DNA from: Parasphingorhabdus flavimaris
GTDB taxonomy: Bacteria > Pseudomonadota > Alphaproteobacteria > Sphingomonadales > Sphingomonadaceae
Assembly: GCF_013371215.1 (NCBI RefSeq)
Contig: NZ_JABWMH010000001.1
Location: forward strand, 682,001 to 746,000
Direction of reading: 5' to 3'
Length of the DNA stretch: 64,000 nt
Below the pieces are notes generated by a model. The model was not told the DNA's origin and made no database searches. It saw nothing but the letters and a program-made list of their open reading frames with translations. Shown one piece after another: positions 27,308-36,456 of the stretch. Position 1 is the stretch's first letter. Each line of letters opens with the position of its first letter. The position numbers were made by a program, and so were the translations under genes.

Positions 27308-28993
27308 ATGTCAATGACTGAAAAAAAGCCCGACCAGCGGGTAATCTGGAACACCCGCTATAATCATCCCACTCCGTGGGACCAATATTATGCGCCCCTG
27401 TCGATGCCCGGAATGTTCTTCGCTTCGGCGGGACGGCGCGGTGATGCCAATCTGCTCGACTTCATGGGCCGCAAATATAGCTATGCACAAATGGCTGCGG
27501 AAATCGTCCGCGTGGCCAAGGGGCTCCAGGACATGGGCGTCCGCAAAGGCGACCGGATCGGCCTGTTCCTGCCCAATGTCCCGCATTATGTCAGCGCCTA
27601 TTACGGCGCCATGGCGGTTGGCGCGACGCTGGTCAATTTCTCGCCGCTCTACACCGTCGATGAATTGAATCACCAGATCGAGGACAGCGGCACGAAGATA
27701 TTGTTCACCCTGTCGGCGAAGGCGCTATTGCCCACCGCCTATCAGGTGCTTCAGCAATCGAGTCTCGAACATTTGATAGTCGGCAGCATCACCGAAGCGC
27801 TGCCAGCGGGCAAGGCGTTGCTCTATTCGCTGTTTCGCCGCAACGAGAGCAGCGCGATACCCGATGATGACCGGATCACTGCCTTTGCCGATCTGGTCAG
27901 GAATGATGGCAATTATAAAGCGCCGAAAATCCGCGCAGACCGGGATATCGCCCTGCTGCAATATACCGGCGGCACCACCGGCACGCCCAAGGGCGCGATG
28001 TGCACCCACCAGAACCTGACCGCCAACGCGCGTCAGATCAATGACATCGATCCCTTCATTGACGAGGTTGACCGGGTGATGGGCGTTTTGCCCTTCTTCC
28101 ACGTTTTCGCGAACAGCGCGGTGCTCAACCGCACCGTCCAGCGCGGCGGGGAAATCGTCATGCTGCCCCGTTTCGATGCGAAGCAGACCTTGGCGGCGAT
28201 TACACGCGCGAAAATTACCGCGATGCCCGGTGTGCCGACCATGTATCAGGCGCTGCTCGATCATCCCGATACCGACAAGACCGATTTTTCGTCGCTCAAA
28301 GTCTGCGTGTCTGGCGGCGCGCCGCTGTCGATGGAACTCAAGAACAGGTTCGAGGAAAAGACCGGTGCGAAGCTGGTCGAAGGCTATGGCCTGACCGAAA
28401 GCTGCGGCGTGGTCAGCGCCAATCCCTATATGGCGCTCAACAAGCCCGGGACGATCGGGCAACCGGTCCCCGGCACGATCGTGAAGCTGGTCGACAAGGG
28501 CGATCCGGCCAAACCTGCGCCAGAAGGCCAACCGGGAGAGCTGATCTTTTCTGGCCCGCAGGTGATGCAGGGCTACTGGAACCTGCCGGAGGAAGACAAG
28601 CAGGTGTTCGTCGACGGATTCCTGCGCACCGGCGATGTCGCGACGATCGACGAGGACGGTTATATCAAGATCGTCGACCGGCTGAAGGACATGATCGCCG
28701 TCGGCGGTTTCAAGGTTTTTCCGAGCCAGGTCGAGGAAGTGCTTTACAAGCATGAAGCGGTCAAGGAAGCGCTGGTTATCGGCGTGCCCGACGATTATCG
28801 CGGAGAGAGCCCCAAGGCCTATGTCGCGCTATATCCCGAAACGATGGCTACCGGCGATCAGATCATGGAGTGGCTCAACCCGCAACTTGGCAAACATGAG
28901 CGGGTGGTCGATGTTGTGGTGCGGGATAGTCTGCCCAAGACTATGATCGGCAAGCTTGATCGGAAAGCGCTCCGGATAGAGGAACTGGACTAG
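27308..28993 (+). CDS. Long-chain-fatty-acid/dicarboxylate-CoA ligase (AMP-binding)
   Basis: 561 aa; start ATG 27308, with an alternative ATG six bases later. ANL superfamily motifs: P-loop YTGGTTGTPKGAM (~220), EGYGLTESCG (A5, ~360), FLRTGDVATIDEDGYIKIVDRLKDMI (A7/A8; quoted in part RTGDVATIDEDGY) and the C-terminal catalytic Lys in LPKTMIGKLDRKAL. Its N-terminus WDQYYAPLSMPGMF resembles PimA-type ligases. It activates fatty acids to acyl-CoA in the cytoplasm. No beta-oxidation genes are adjacent. Confidence 0.9.
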   Translation: MSMTEKKPDQRVIWNTRYNHPTPWDQYYAPLSMPGMFFASAGRRGDANLLDFMGRKYSYAQMAAEIVRVAKGLQDMGVRKGDRIGLFLPNVPHYVSAYYGAMAVGATLVNFSPLYTVDELNHQIEDSGTKILFTLSAKALLPTAYQVLQQSSLEHLIVGSITEALPAGKALLYSLFRRNESSAIPDDDRITAFADLVRNDGNYKAPKIRADRDIALLQYTGGTTGTPKGAMCTHQNLTANARQINDIDPFIDEVDRVMGVLPFFHVFANSAVLNRTVQRGGEIVMLPRFDAKQTLAAITRAKITAMPGVPTMYQALLDHPDTDKTDFSSLKVCVSGGAPLSMELKNRFEEKTGAKLVEGYGLTESCGVVSANPYMALNKPGTIGQPVPGTIVKLVDKGDPAKPAPEGQPGELIFSGPQVMQGYWNLPEEDKQVFVDGFLRTGDVATIDEDGYIKIVDRLKDMIAVGGFKVFPSQVEEVLYKHEAVKEALVIGVPDDYRGESPKAYVALYPETMATGDQIMEWLNPQLGKHERVVDVVVRDSLPKTMIGKLDRKALRIEELD

Positions 28994-29009
28994 CGCCGGT
29001 CTCTCGCGA

Positions 29010-30170
29010 CTAGCTGGATTTGGACCGCAGGCCTCTTCGCCGTGAAATATCACCGGCGTCGGTCTTTGACGCATAATTTTTGACCGCATATAGCTGGGTG
29101 TCCGCGACCTCGAACAGCGCTTCTGCGGTTTCGCCATCGACCGGCCATGTCGCGATGCCGATACTCGCGCGGACCCGGATGACGTGATTTTCCAGATTGC
29201 ACGGAGGGACCAGCGCGGCGAGCATATGGTCGGCACAGGCCGAGCTCGATATGGTCGATTCCGGCGATAGCAGAATCGCGAATTCATCTCCGCCCATACG
29301 CGCGACAATCCCGTTCTCGCCGCAGGCGCGCTGCAGGCGACTGGCCACTTCGATCAGCAACTGGTCGCCGACAGCATGGCCAAACTGGTCGTTGACCGGC
29401 TTGAACCCGTCGAGATCGATCAGGGCGACGGTAAATCCGCTTTGTTCCTCGCCGGTCGCAATCTGGCGATCAAGCTGTTCCGCCAATGCCCGGCGGTTGA
29501 ACACGCTGGTCAGCGGATCGGTATGCGCCAGTTCCCGCATCTCGTGGCGTAACACCAGCTGGTTGATATATTGGTCATTCTGCCAGGTGATTACGCGGTA
29601 CAGGAAGGTCGTTACCATGATAAGGCTGCCCGCCGCAGACCAGCCGACAGGATCACCCGACAAAAGCATGATGATGGTGATCGGGACGATCCCGATGATG
29701 ATATTGAGGATCGCCGCCAGCCGGATCGTGGCGAGATTATAGATGGTGGTGAGCGAACCGAGAGCGAGCGTGAACGGGTAGAAAAGGCGCATTTCGGGCG
29801 GTGCGCTGACCCAGCTCAACACGCACCAGATGCTGACCAGGACACAAAGAGCGGCGGAGAAGAAAGTCGATTCTGCGATGAACTTGCGCGCCAGATCGGC
29901 GCTGCCCGAGGCGTTGCGATCCTTGATCAGCGAAATATAGCCGAGCAGGCAGCAACCGGCCATCGCGAGCGGTATGCCATAGCGGATTGCAGGGTCGGCA
30001 CCGGTGGAAGATGCATAGAGCACCAGAGGAATGGTAAGGAACATCGCCAGAAACAGCGCACGCGACTGGCTTTGCAGGCGGGTTGCGCTCAGAACGGCAA
30101 ATTCATCCCGTACCGCTTCGGGGATCGGCGGGATCAGTTTTTCTAGGAATCGTTGCACGCTTGTCCGCAT
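29010..30170 (-). CDS. Membrane-bound diguanylate cyclase (GGDEF)
   Basis: 386 aa. N-terminal ~195 residues contain about six hydrophobic segments (for example ALFLAMFLTIPLVLYAS at ~38-54 and IIIGIVPITIIMLLSG at ~157-172). The GGDEF domain spans ~210-380 with DPLTSVFNRRAL, DLDGFKPVNDQFGHAVGD and an intact active site GGDEF at 293-297, so it should make c-di-GMP. The RxxD inhibitory site is absent (GENG at that place), which suggests no product inhibition. A CtrA-like box lies upstream, in the divergent region shared with the lipoxygenase gene. Confidence 0.93.
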   Translation of the reverse strand: MRTSVQRFLEKLIPPIPEAVRDEFAVLSATRLQSQSRALFLAMFLTIPLVLYASSTGADPAIRYGIPLAMAGCCLLGYISLIKDRNASGSADLARKFIAESTFFSAALCVLVSIWCVLSWVSAPPEMRLFYPFTLALGSLTTIYNLATIRLAAILNIIIGIVPITIIMLLSGDPVGWSAAGSLIMVTTFLYRVITWQNDQYINQLVLRHEMRELAHTDPLTSVFNRRALAEQLDRQIATGEEQSGFTVALIDLDGFKPVNDQFGHAVGDQLLIEVASRLQRACGENGIVARMGGDEFAILLSPESTISSSACADHMLAALVPPCNLENHVIRVRASIGIATWPVDGETAEALFEVADTQLYAVKNYASKTDAGDISRRRGLRSKSS

Positions 30171-30193
30171 GGCGCATTGCTAGCAGCCAATGG

Positions 30194-30208
30194 TAAACGC
30201 CTGGTTAA
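30194..30208 (-). promoter_or_regulatory. CtrA-like box upstream of diguanylate cyclase
   Basis: On the minus strand TTAA-7 nt-TTTA, one mismatch from the CtrA consensus TTAA-N7-TTAA, 24-38 bp before the cyclase start codon. Short and AT-rich, so chance is possible. Confidence 0.35.
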
Positions 30209-30281
30209 ACCTGTATCTTCCTGTATCATCCAGCTTTGATGGGGGTTGTAGAGCAGCGTGCGAAAATCTCTTTACCATTAA

Positions 30282-30289
30282 TTAACCAT
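30282..30289 (+). promoter_or_regulatory. TTAACCAT CtrA half-site upstream of lipoxygenase
   Basis: TTAACCAT is the half-site recognised by CtrA in several alphaproteobacteria; it lies 46 bp before the lipoxygenase start, within attaattaaccatg. Confidence 0.3.
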
Positions 30290-30334
30290 GTTTCCACTAA
30301 ATGCTCCGGTCGCAAAACCAGGTCAGGAGCTGTC

Positions 30335-32314
30335 ATGTCCTTTGAAAATGCACCGTCGATTATCCCCCGGCAGAATATTGGTGGAGAAGATGTCAAGCGT
30401 GGAGCAAATCATCCAAGCTTGCCGCAAAATGACAGCCGGGAACAGCGCGCGCAGCGCCGGCAGCAGATTGCTGCCACCTCGGTCCATTATCAGTGGACCC
30501 GCGAGATACCCACCTTGCCCGGTGTGCCGCTAGCGACAAAAGTCCCTATCGACGACCAACCCTCGATCGAATGGTGGTTCAAGGTGCTCGAAGTGGGCCT
30601 GGAAATTCTCGCCAACATCGAGGCCGTCAACCTTCGGCCGATCTTTTCCGGTCTCGGCACGGCGGCCCGACAGATCATCGACGATGCGCTCGAACAGGCC
30701 AGGGAAGTAAAGGCGAATATTTGCGCGCTGCGTGAAAAACATGTCACAAATCTGGCGGACAACGGTCTCGAAAGCAGCATAGAGCAGGCAGAGCAGTCAG
30801 CGGGTATCGAGGCCCTGAAGGGCCATGAACAAATTCTTCGCGACATCATCACCGCCATCATTGATGTCCTGAAGGCCGAGAATGCCGCCGATACGCGCTC
30901 GATCGATTCCTATCGCGATCTCTATCAGACGATTCCCGCTCCGGGCATCGCTTATACCTTCCAGGACGATGACCAATTCGCCCGGCTCCGGGTCGCTGGT
31001 CCCAATCCGATGTTGATCCAGGGCATCGACCGGATACCCGACAATTTCCCGGTGACGGCCGCGCAATATGCAGCGGTAATCAGCGGCGACAAGCTGTCCG
31101 ATGCGCTTTCGGACGGCAGGGTATATCTGTGCGATTACAAGCCTTTGAAAGTTCTTGTTGATGGTGTCTGGCAAGGGATTGCAAAATATATCTACCGCCC
31201 GATGGCCTTGTTCGCCGTACCGCCGGGCGGGTCGTCGCTGAAACCGGTCGCTATCCAGTGCGGGCAGGACAGCAGTCGCTATCCGGTGATGACGCCGTCG
31301 GTCTCGGCGTCGGAGAAATGGGGCTGGGAGATGGCGAAATTCGTCGTCCAGGTCGCCGACTGCAATTATCACGAACTGTTCGTCCACCTCGGCAGCACCC
31401 ATTTGGTCAGCGAGGCCATCGCCGTCGCCACCCGCCGCAATCTTGCCAATGTCCATCCGCTCTGGTCGCTGCTGGTTCCACATTTCGAGGGCACCTTGTT
31501 CATCAACAATCTGGCGGTGGAAACATTGATCAACGAAGGCGGCCCGATCGACGCCTTTTTCGGCGGCACGATTAGCTCGAGCCAGCTCGCTGCGGTCAAG
31601 GCACGGCTGTCGTTTGACTTTGCCAAGAAAATGACCCCGGTCGACTTCGCCGAACGCCAGGTCGCCGATCCGGACAAATTGCCGGACTATCCCTATCGCG
31701 ATGACGCTCTGCTGGTCTGGCAGGCGATCCAGGACTGGGCCAAACAATATATAGAAATCTACTATATCGACGACGAAGCGGTCGTAAATGATACAGAATT
31801 GGCACAATGGGCTATATCAATTGCCTTGGAAGGCCATATTGTCGGCTTCGAAACGATCACCACCCGCGCGCAGCTGATCGACGTCTGCACCATGATCATA
31901 TTCACCGCCAGCGCCCAGCATGCCGCGGTCAATTTCCCGCAGCGCACGATGATGACCTTTGCTCCGGCGGTTACCGGGGCAGGCTGGGCCGCCGCGCCGG
32001 CCGAACAGAAGGGTCACGACAAAGGCGAATGGCTGGATTACATGCCGCCAATTGCGCTGGCGCTGGAACAATTGTCCTCCCTGTTCCTGCTGGGCTCGGT
32101 CTATTATCGCCCGCTCGGCGATTACCGGACCAACCGCTTTCCCTATGAAAGCTGGTTCCAGGACCCCGCGATCACTGGCAGCGAAGGCCCGCTGGCGCGG
32201 TTTCAGGCCGGATTGAGAGCGGTGGAAGCGCGGATTGTCGCACGAAATCAACGCCGGATGCATGTCTATGAATATCTGCAGCCCAGCCTGATTCCGACCA
32301 GTACCAACATCTAG
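30335..32314 (+). CDS. Lipoxygenase family protein
   Basis: 659 aa from the ATG with AGGAG upstream. Lipoxygenases oxygenate polyunsaturated fatty acids with a non-haem iron. All five ligands can be aligned by eye with plant enzymes: H351 and H356 in HLGSTHLVSEA, H529 and N533 in QHAAVNFPQ, and the C-terminal carboxylate of I659 (TSTNI). The helix after the first ligands, NLANVHPLWSLLVPHFEGTL, also fits. No PLAT/C2 domain or signal peptide is seen, unlike secreted Pseudomonas LoxA; the first ~60 residues are polar. Convergent with an old-yellow-enzyme gene and divergent from the cyclase. Rare in this group and likely acquired horizontally (inference). Confidence 0.93.
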   Translation: MSFENAPSIIPRQNIGGEDVKRGANHPSLPQNDSREQRAQRRQQIAATSVHYQWTREIPTLPGVPLATKVPIDDQPSIEWWFKVLEVGLEILANIEAVNLRPIFSGLGTAARQIIDDALEQAREVKANICALREKHVTNLADNGLESSIEQAEQSAGIEALKGHEQILRDIITAIIDVLKAENAADTRSIDSYRDLYQTIPAPGIAYTFQDDDQFARLRVAGPNPMLIQGIDRIPDNFPVTAAQYAAVISGDKLSDALSDGRVYLCDYKPLKVLVDGVWQGIAKYIYRPMALFAVPPGGSSLKPVAIQCGQDSSRYPVMTPSVSASEKWGWEMAKFVVQVADCNYHELFVHLGSTHLVSEAIAVATRRNLANVHPLWSLLVPHFEGTLFINNLAVETLINEGGPIDAFFGGTISSSQLAAVKARLSFDFAKKMTPVDFAERQVADPDKLPDYPYRDDALLVWQAIQDWAKQYIEIYYIDDEAVVNDTELAQWAISIALEGHIVGFETITTRAQLIDVCTMIIFTASAQHAAVNFPQRTMMTFAPAVTGAGWAAAPAEQKGHDKGEWLDYMPPIALALEQLSSLFLLGSVYYRPLGDYRTNRFPYESWFQDPAITGSEGPLARFQAGLRAVEARIVARNQRRMHVYEYLQPSLIPTSTNI

Positions 32315-32339
32315 CCGAAAAAATGCGATCGGGTGAGAG

Positions 32340-33632
32340 TCAGCGCGCGCTGCGGGCTGACAATATCCGCTTGTTGCGGGCCTCGACGGCGCGGAACGCC
32401 TTGAACACGCTCAACTGCGGATCGGTTTTGCCGTTCTGGCCGAGATTTTCGAGCTGTTCGTAAAACCAGTAGATGGTCGCAAAGCCGTCGATTGCTTTAA
32501 CCACTTGGAAATTCTTGAGAAAACCGAGCCAATCAGGGATCAGCCGCAGTTCATTCTCGCAGCACGGCAATGCTTCCAACCCTTCCATCAATTGCTTCGG
32601 CGCGTCGGTCATCACGCACATCGGACGGCCAAGGCCGATCAGGTCTGCGGCGCCGCTTTCCAGCGCGGATTCCATCGCCGCTCTCGTCCGGAAACCGCCG
32701 GTCACCATCAACGGGACCGTGACCGCATCCTGCATCGCCTTGGCGAAATCGACGAAATAGGCTTCGCGGGCCCTGGTCGACGGCGCGACATTCTGCTCCT
32801 CTTTCTCCTCAATTCCGTCGGCACCCATCAGCGCCGGCTGTTCGTAGGTGCCCCCGGATATTTCGACCAGATCGACGCTCGCCACTTCCAGCCAGCGGAC
32901 CACCTGCAGACTATCCTCGAAGTTGAACCCGCCTTTCTGGAAATCGGCGCTGTTGAGCTTGACCGAAATCGGAAAATCAGGGCCCACCGCCGCTCGGGCC
33001 TTTGACACCACCGCAAGCAGAAAACGTGCGCGGTTTTCAAGGCTTCCGCCATATTCGTCGGTTCGCTGGTTCGACCGCGGGCTGAGAAAACTGCTGAGCA
33101 GATAGCCGTGCGCGGCATGGATTTGCGCGCCGGTAAAGCCGGCATCCTGACAGGTTTTAGCAGCCAGTGCGAAGCGGTCGACCAGCTCTTCAATTTCTTC
33201 CACCGTCAGCGCCACCGGCTCGCCAAATTGCCCGCCGGGCAGGCCCAGTTTGACCGCTGACGGGGCCTTGGGATGCTTGTTGACATTGCTTTGCGTCTGC
33301 CGCCCGGCATGACTGATCTGGGCCCAGAAATGATTGCCATTGCGGGTCGCGGCTTGCGCCCAGTTTTTCAGCGCGGTCTTCATTTCCTCGCTCGCCGGTC
33401 GGTCGATAACGACGTTGCCGGGGCGTTCGAGATGATCACGATCAATCTGGATATTGCCGCTCAGCAGCATCCCCGCGCCACCATCGGACCAAAGCCCGTA
33501 TAGTCGCTCCAGTTCTGCTGTCGGCACGCCGTCGGGACTGGCCATTCCTTCGGTCATTGCCGCCTTGCTCAGCCGATTGGGGAGGACGGCTCCGCAGGGC
33601 AGGGACAGCGGGTCGGAAAGCGATATGGTCAT
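32340..33632 (-). CDS. NADH:flavin oxidoreductase (old yellow enzyme family)
   Basis: 430 aa from MTISLSDPLSLPCG; the frame is open ~90 codons upstream but that part is not OYE-like. FMN barrel motifs: NRLSKAAMTEGMA, WAQISHAGRQTQ, IHAAHGYLLSSFLSPRSNQR (substrate-binding HxxH-like pair H and H/Y), DEYGGSLENRARFLL and VTGGFRTRAAM, GLGRPM near the phosphate site. Acts on alpha,beta-unsaturated carbonyls. Its end faces the end of the lipoxygenase gene (26 bp apart). Lipoxygenase products can give such enones, but a shared pathway is only a guess. Confidence 0.92.
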   Translation of the reverse strand: MTISLSDPLSLPCGAVLPNRLSKAAMTEGMASPDGVPTAELERLYGLWSDGGAGMLLSGNIQIDRDHLERPGNVVIDRPASEEMKTALKNWAQAATRNGNHFWAQISHAGRQTQSNVNKHPKAPSAVKLGLPGGQFGEPVALTVEEIEELVDRFALAAKTCQDAGFTGAQIHAAHGYLLSSFLSPRSNQRTDEYGGSLENRARFLLAVVSKARAAVGPDFPISVKLNSADFQKGGFNFEDSLQVVRWLEVASVDLVEISGGTYEQPALMGADGIEEKEEQNVAPSTRAREAYFVDFAKAMQDAVTVPLMVTGGFRTRAAMESALESGAADLIGLGRPMCVMTDAPKQLMEGLEALPCCENELRLIPDWLGFLKNFQVVKAIDGFATIYWFYEQLENLGQNGKTDPQLSVFKAFRAVEARNKRILSARSAR

Positions 33633-33836
33633 GCGGATGGTCCCCGAAATTGAATTGCGTTTGAAAACTGATTCTGGCTGATGTTGAAATTTTTGGCAAG
33701 CAGAACCGCGGTTCTTGACATATAATATGCTTAACAACGGGTATATTTTGCAATTGTGAAAATTTGAGTATAGTGTTTCAGATAATCGCACGGGAGAAAA
33801 CTTCCGGCGACAGTCGAACGTAATTTTCTGAGGGGA

Positions 33837-34235
33837 ATGAATATGGTTGCAGCAGCACCCCATAAATCGGTCAGCAAGCATAGCGCACGTCGTGACGTGC
33901 AGCATGGCGGTATCCGCTGGGACAAGAAAATGAGCAATAATTGTGCTGCGGCACTGCTCGTCTATACCATGATGCAGATATTCTTCGTCCTCAGCTTCAT
34001 CGAAACCAAGGGCATGTCAATCGCGCCCTATTTCGGCCTGGTCCTGCTGGTTGCCGTCATCATCCCTTTCTGCCGCAAATTCGAGAAACGCTGGGTCGAC
34101 ATGGCGGGCAGCGGCCTGACCGAGCAGAGCATCGCCGCAAAATTCCGGTCCGACCAGATCGTGCTGTGGTTGCTGGCTATCGGTCTGCCATTTCTCTTTG
34201 TCGGACTGATCACCGCAGTCGGCCCGCTGCTCTGA
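33837..34235 (+). CDS. Small membrane protein of unknown function
   Basis: 132 aa with a soluble His/Lys/Arg-containing N-terminus (~1-35) and three predicted membrane segments: CAAALLVYTMMQIFFVLSF, YFGLVLLVAVIIPFC and IVLWLLAIGLPFLFVGLITA. RBS GAGGGGA; ATG 33843 is an alternative start. No family recognised. Lies between OYE and pmbA without clear operon partners. Confidence 0.7.
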   Translation: MNMVAAAPHKSVSKHSARRDVQHGGIRWDKKMSNNCAAALLVYTMMQIFFVLSFIETKGMSIAPYFGLVLLVAVIIPFCRKFEKRWVDMAGSGLTEQSIAAKFRSDQIVLWLLAIGLPFLFVGLITAVGPLL

Positions 34236-34324
34236 CAATCTGCCCCGCAATATCCAAAAATCCTTTCTAGCCCGATTGGCAGCAGATCGTTGACCTTATT
34301 GGGCAGCATGCCTATGTCCTGCGC

Positions 34325-35671
34325 ATGCTAAAACCTACAGAAGCGCAGGATCGCGCCGACGCCCTGATATCCCAAGCCAAAAAAGCCGGAGCCGACGCCG
34401 CGGACGCCATCTATGTCTGCGATGCCGCGACCCAAGTGCAAATCCGTCTCGGCAATCTCGAAGATGTCGAGCGTTCCGAAGGCGAGGAAATTGGCCTCAG
34501 GGTATTCGTCGGCAAGCGTTCGGCAACCGTATCTTCCTCCGATATGGATACTAAGATCCTGTCCGCCCTCGTCGGTCGCGCGCTCGACATGGCCAGAGAA
34601 GCGCCGGAAGACGAATATGCCGGTCTTGCGCCCGAAGATCTGCTGCTCAAAGCGGAACCGCATCCGATCGAGGGCGATGACGGGCAGGACCCGGAGCCGG
34701 AACTCTTGCGCGAACTGGCGTTAAAGGCGGAAGATGCTGCGCGTGCGGTCAACGGCGTCACCAACAGCGAAGGCGGCGGCGCCAGCGCCGGACGCAGCAT
34801 CGTTGCCCTGGCGACCAGCCACGGTTTTTCCGGCGCTTATTCCACCAGCGGTTACAGCCTGTCCGCCAGCGTGATCGCGGGCGACGGCGACGGCATGGAA
34901 CGCGACTATGCCTATGACAGCGTCCGCTTTCTGGAGGATCTCGAGAATCCCGAAAATATCGGCAAGGAAGCGGGCGAACGCGCTGTTTCCCGCCTCAACC
35001 CGGTGGATTTCAAGTCGGGTGCGATGCCGGTCGTCTATGATCCGCGCGTCGGCAACAGCCTGCTCGGCCATTTTGTCGGCGCGATTGCCGGCGCTGCCAT
35101 TGCGCGCAAGACCAGCTTTCTCCTGGAGGCGCTCGACACGCAGGTGTTCGACAGCGCCGTGAACATCATCGACTGTCCCCATCGCAAGCGCGGACTGCGG
35201 TCCAAGGCGTTCGACGGCGAAGGCCTTCCCACCGCGAAAACCAGATTGATCGACAACGGTCGCCTGACCCAGTGGCTGATGGAAAGCGCCTCTGCCCGCC
35301 AATTGGGTCTGCAGCCGACCGGCCACGCCTCGCGCGGGGTCGGCGGAGCGCCGGGCGTCAGCGTTACCAATCTTCACATGGGCAATGGCTCGGTCAGCAA
35401 GGCCGAACTGATCAAGGATATCAAACACGGCGTCTACATCACCGAGCTTATCGGCATGGGGGTCAATCCGGTCACCGGCGACTACAGTCGCGGCGCGGGC
35501 GGTTTCCTGATCGTCGATGGAGAAATCGGACCGCCGGTTTCCGAGATCACGATTGCTGGCAATCTGAAAGATATGTTCAAGAGCCTGATCGCGGCCGATG
35601 ATCTGGAATATCGGTACAGCGTCAATACCCCGACCCTGCGCACAGACAGTATGACGGTGGCCGGTGGCTGA
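34325..35671 (+). CDS. pmbA: Metalloprotease subunit PmbA/TldE
   Basis: 448 aa. TldD/PmbA family: N-terminal DAIYVCDAATQVQIRLGNLEDV, central ARKTSFLLEALDTQVF, and C-terminal SRGVGGAPGVSVTNLHMGNG and ITELIGMGVNPVTGDYSRGAGGF (quoted in parts: GMGVNPVTGDYSRGAGGF), the family hallmark. TldE is the non-catalytic partner of TldD in a complex that degrades unfolded or modified peptides; tldD itself is not in the window, as often in genomes. Overlaps the next gene's GTG by 8 bp. Confidence 0.93.
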   Translation: MLKPTEAQDRADALISQAKKAGADAADAIYVCDAATQVQIRLGNLEDVERSEGEEIGLRVFVGKRSATVSSSDMDTKILSALVGRALDMAREAPEDEYAGLAPEDLLLKAEPHPIEGDDGQDPEPELLRELALKAEDAARAVNGVTNSEGGGASAGRSIVALATSHGFSGAYSTSGYSLSASVIAGDGDGMERDYAYDSVRFLEDLENPENIGKEAGERAVSRLNPVDFKSGAMPVVYDPRVGNSLLGHFVGAIAGAAIARKTSFLLEALDTQVFDSAVNIIDCPHRKRGLRSKAFDGEGLPTAKTRLIDNGRLTQWLMESASARQLGLQPTGHASRGVGGAPGVSVTNLHMGNGSVSKAELIKDIKHGVYITELIGMGVNPVTGDYSRGAGGFLIVDGEIGPPVSEITIAGNLKDMFKSLIAADDLEYRYSVNTPTLRTDSMTVAGG

Positions 35672-36452
35672 CGTCGATTTCGATCGGGTTATCGCGATCG
35701 CCAAGCAAGGCGGGGCGCTGGCCATGCGCGACTGGCGACTGGGCCAGGGGGCCGCCAATATCTGGGAAAAAACGCCCGGTCATATTGTTTGCGACGCCGA
35801 TCTTGCCGTCGACAAGTTTCTGAGGCTGGAACTTGAAAAGCTGCTACCAGAAGCCGGCTGGCTTTCGGAAGAGACCCATATCGATCATAGCGACGCGGGC
35901 GATGAACTGACCTGGGTCGTCGACCCGATTGACGGCACGAAAGATTATGTTGCGGGCAAGACCGGCTGGTGCGTTTCCGTCGCGCTGGTACTCAATGATT
36001 CACCGATTCTTGGCGTGCTGGTTGCTCCGGCGATGGAGGAGGTCTGGGTCGCCAAGGCGGGAAGCCACAGCGAAGTCAACGGCCGCGCGCTGGTCGCCAG
36101 CAGCCGAAAGCAATATGCCGGCTGCCGGATTCCGGCAGAAGAGCTGCCGCCCGAACTCGATCTGGTGGCGGTCCACAAACCCAACAGCATTGCACTCAGA
36201 ATGGCGATGGTCGCCGATGACCGGGCGGATGTCGTTGCCTCGACCCGCTGGGGCCACGAGTGGGACATTGCAGCCGCCCATGTCATCGCCGCCGAAGCGG
36301 GAGCCAGCGTCACCGATGCGCTTGGTGAAACATTGGTCTACAACGGCACCCATGGCAAAGCGCTGGGGGTATTGTGCTGCTCGCGGAATCTGCGCGACGT
36401 CGCGGTTCAGCGGATCGGTAAATATGTCACCGAAAATGGTGCCAGCCACTAG
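35664..36452 (+). CDS. Inositol-monophosphatase-superfamily phosphatase, CysQ-like
   Basis: 262 aa; GTG start overlapping the pmbA stop. Metal-binding motifs of the superfamily: LSEETH (Glu of motif 1), VVDPIDGTKDYVAG (motif DPIDGT) and HEWDIAAAHVIAAEAGA (WDxAA). The Lys-Asp-Tyr after DGT and length are near CysQ (3'(2'),5'-bisphosphate nucleotidase), which clears pAp from sulfate assimilation, but SuhB/HisN-type activity cannot be excluded. Confidence 0.85.
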   Translation: MADVDFDRVIAIAKQGGALAMRDWRLGQGAANIWEKTPGHIVCDADLAVDKFLRLELEKLLPEAGWLSEETHIDHSDAGDELTWVVDPIDGTKDYVAGKTGWCVSVALVLNDSPILGVLVAPAMEEVWVAKAGSHSEVNGRALVASSRKQYAGCRIPAEELPPELDLVAVHKPNSIALRMAMVADDRADVVASTRWGHEWDIAAAHVIAAEAGASVTDALGETLVYNGTHGKALGVLCCSRNLRDVAVQRIGKYVTENGASH

Positions 36453-36456
36453 GTTT

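Noticed and set aside
33633-33905. N-terminal extension of the old yellow enzyme (~90 codons)
   Set aside because: It is rich in Cys/His/Arg, without family resemblance; the OYE barrel starts at MTISLSDPLSLPCG.
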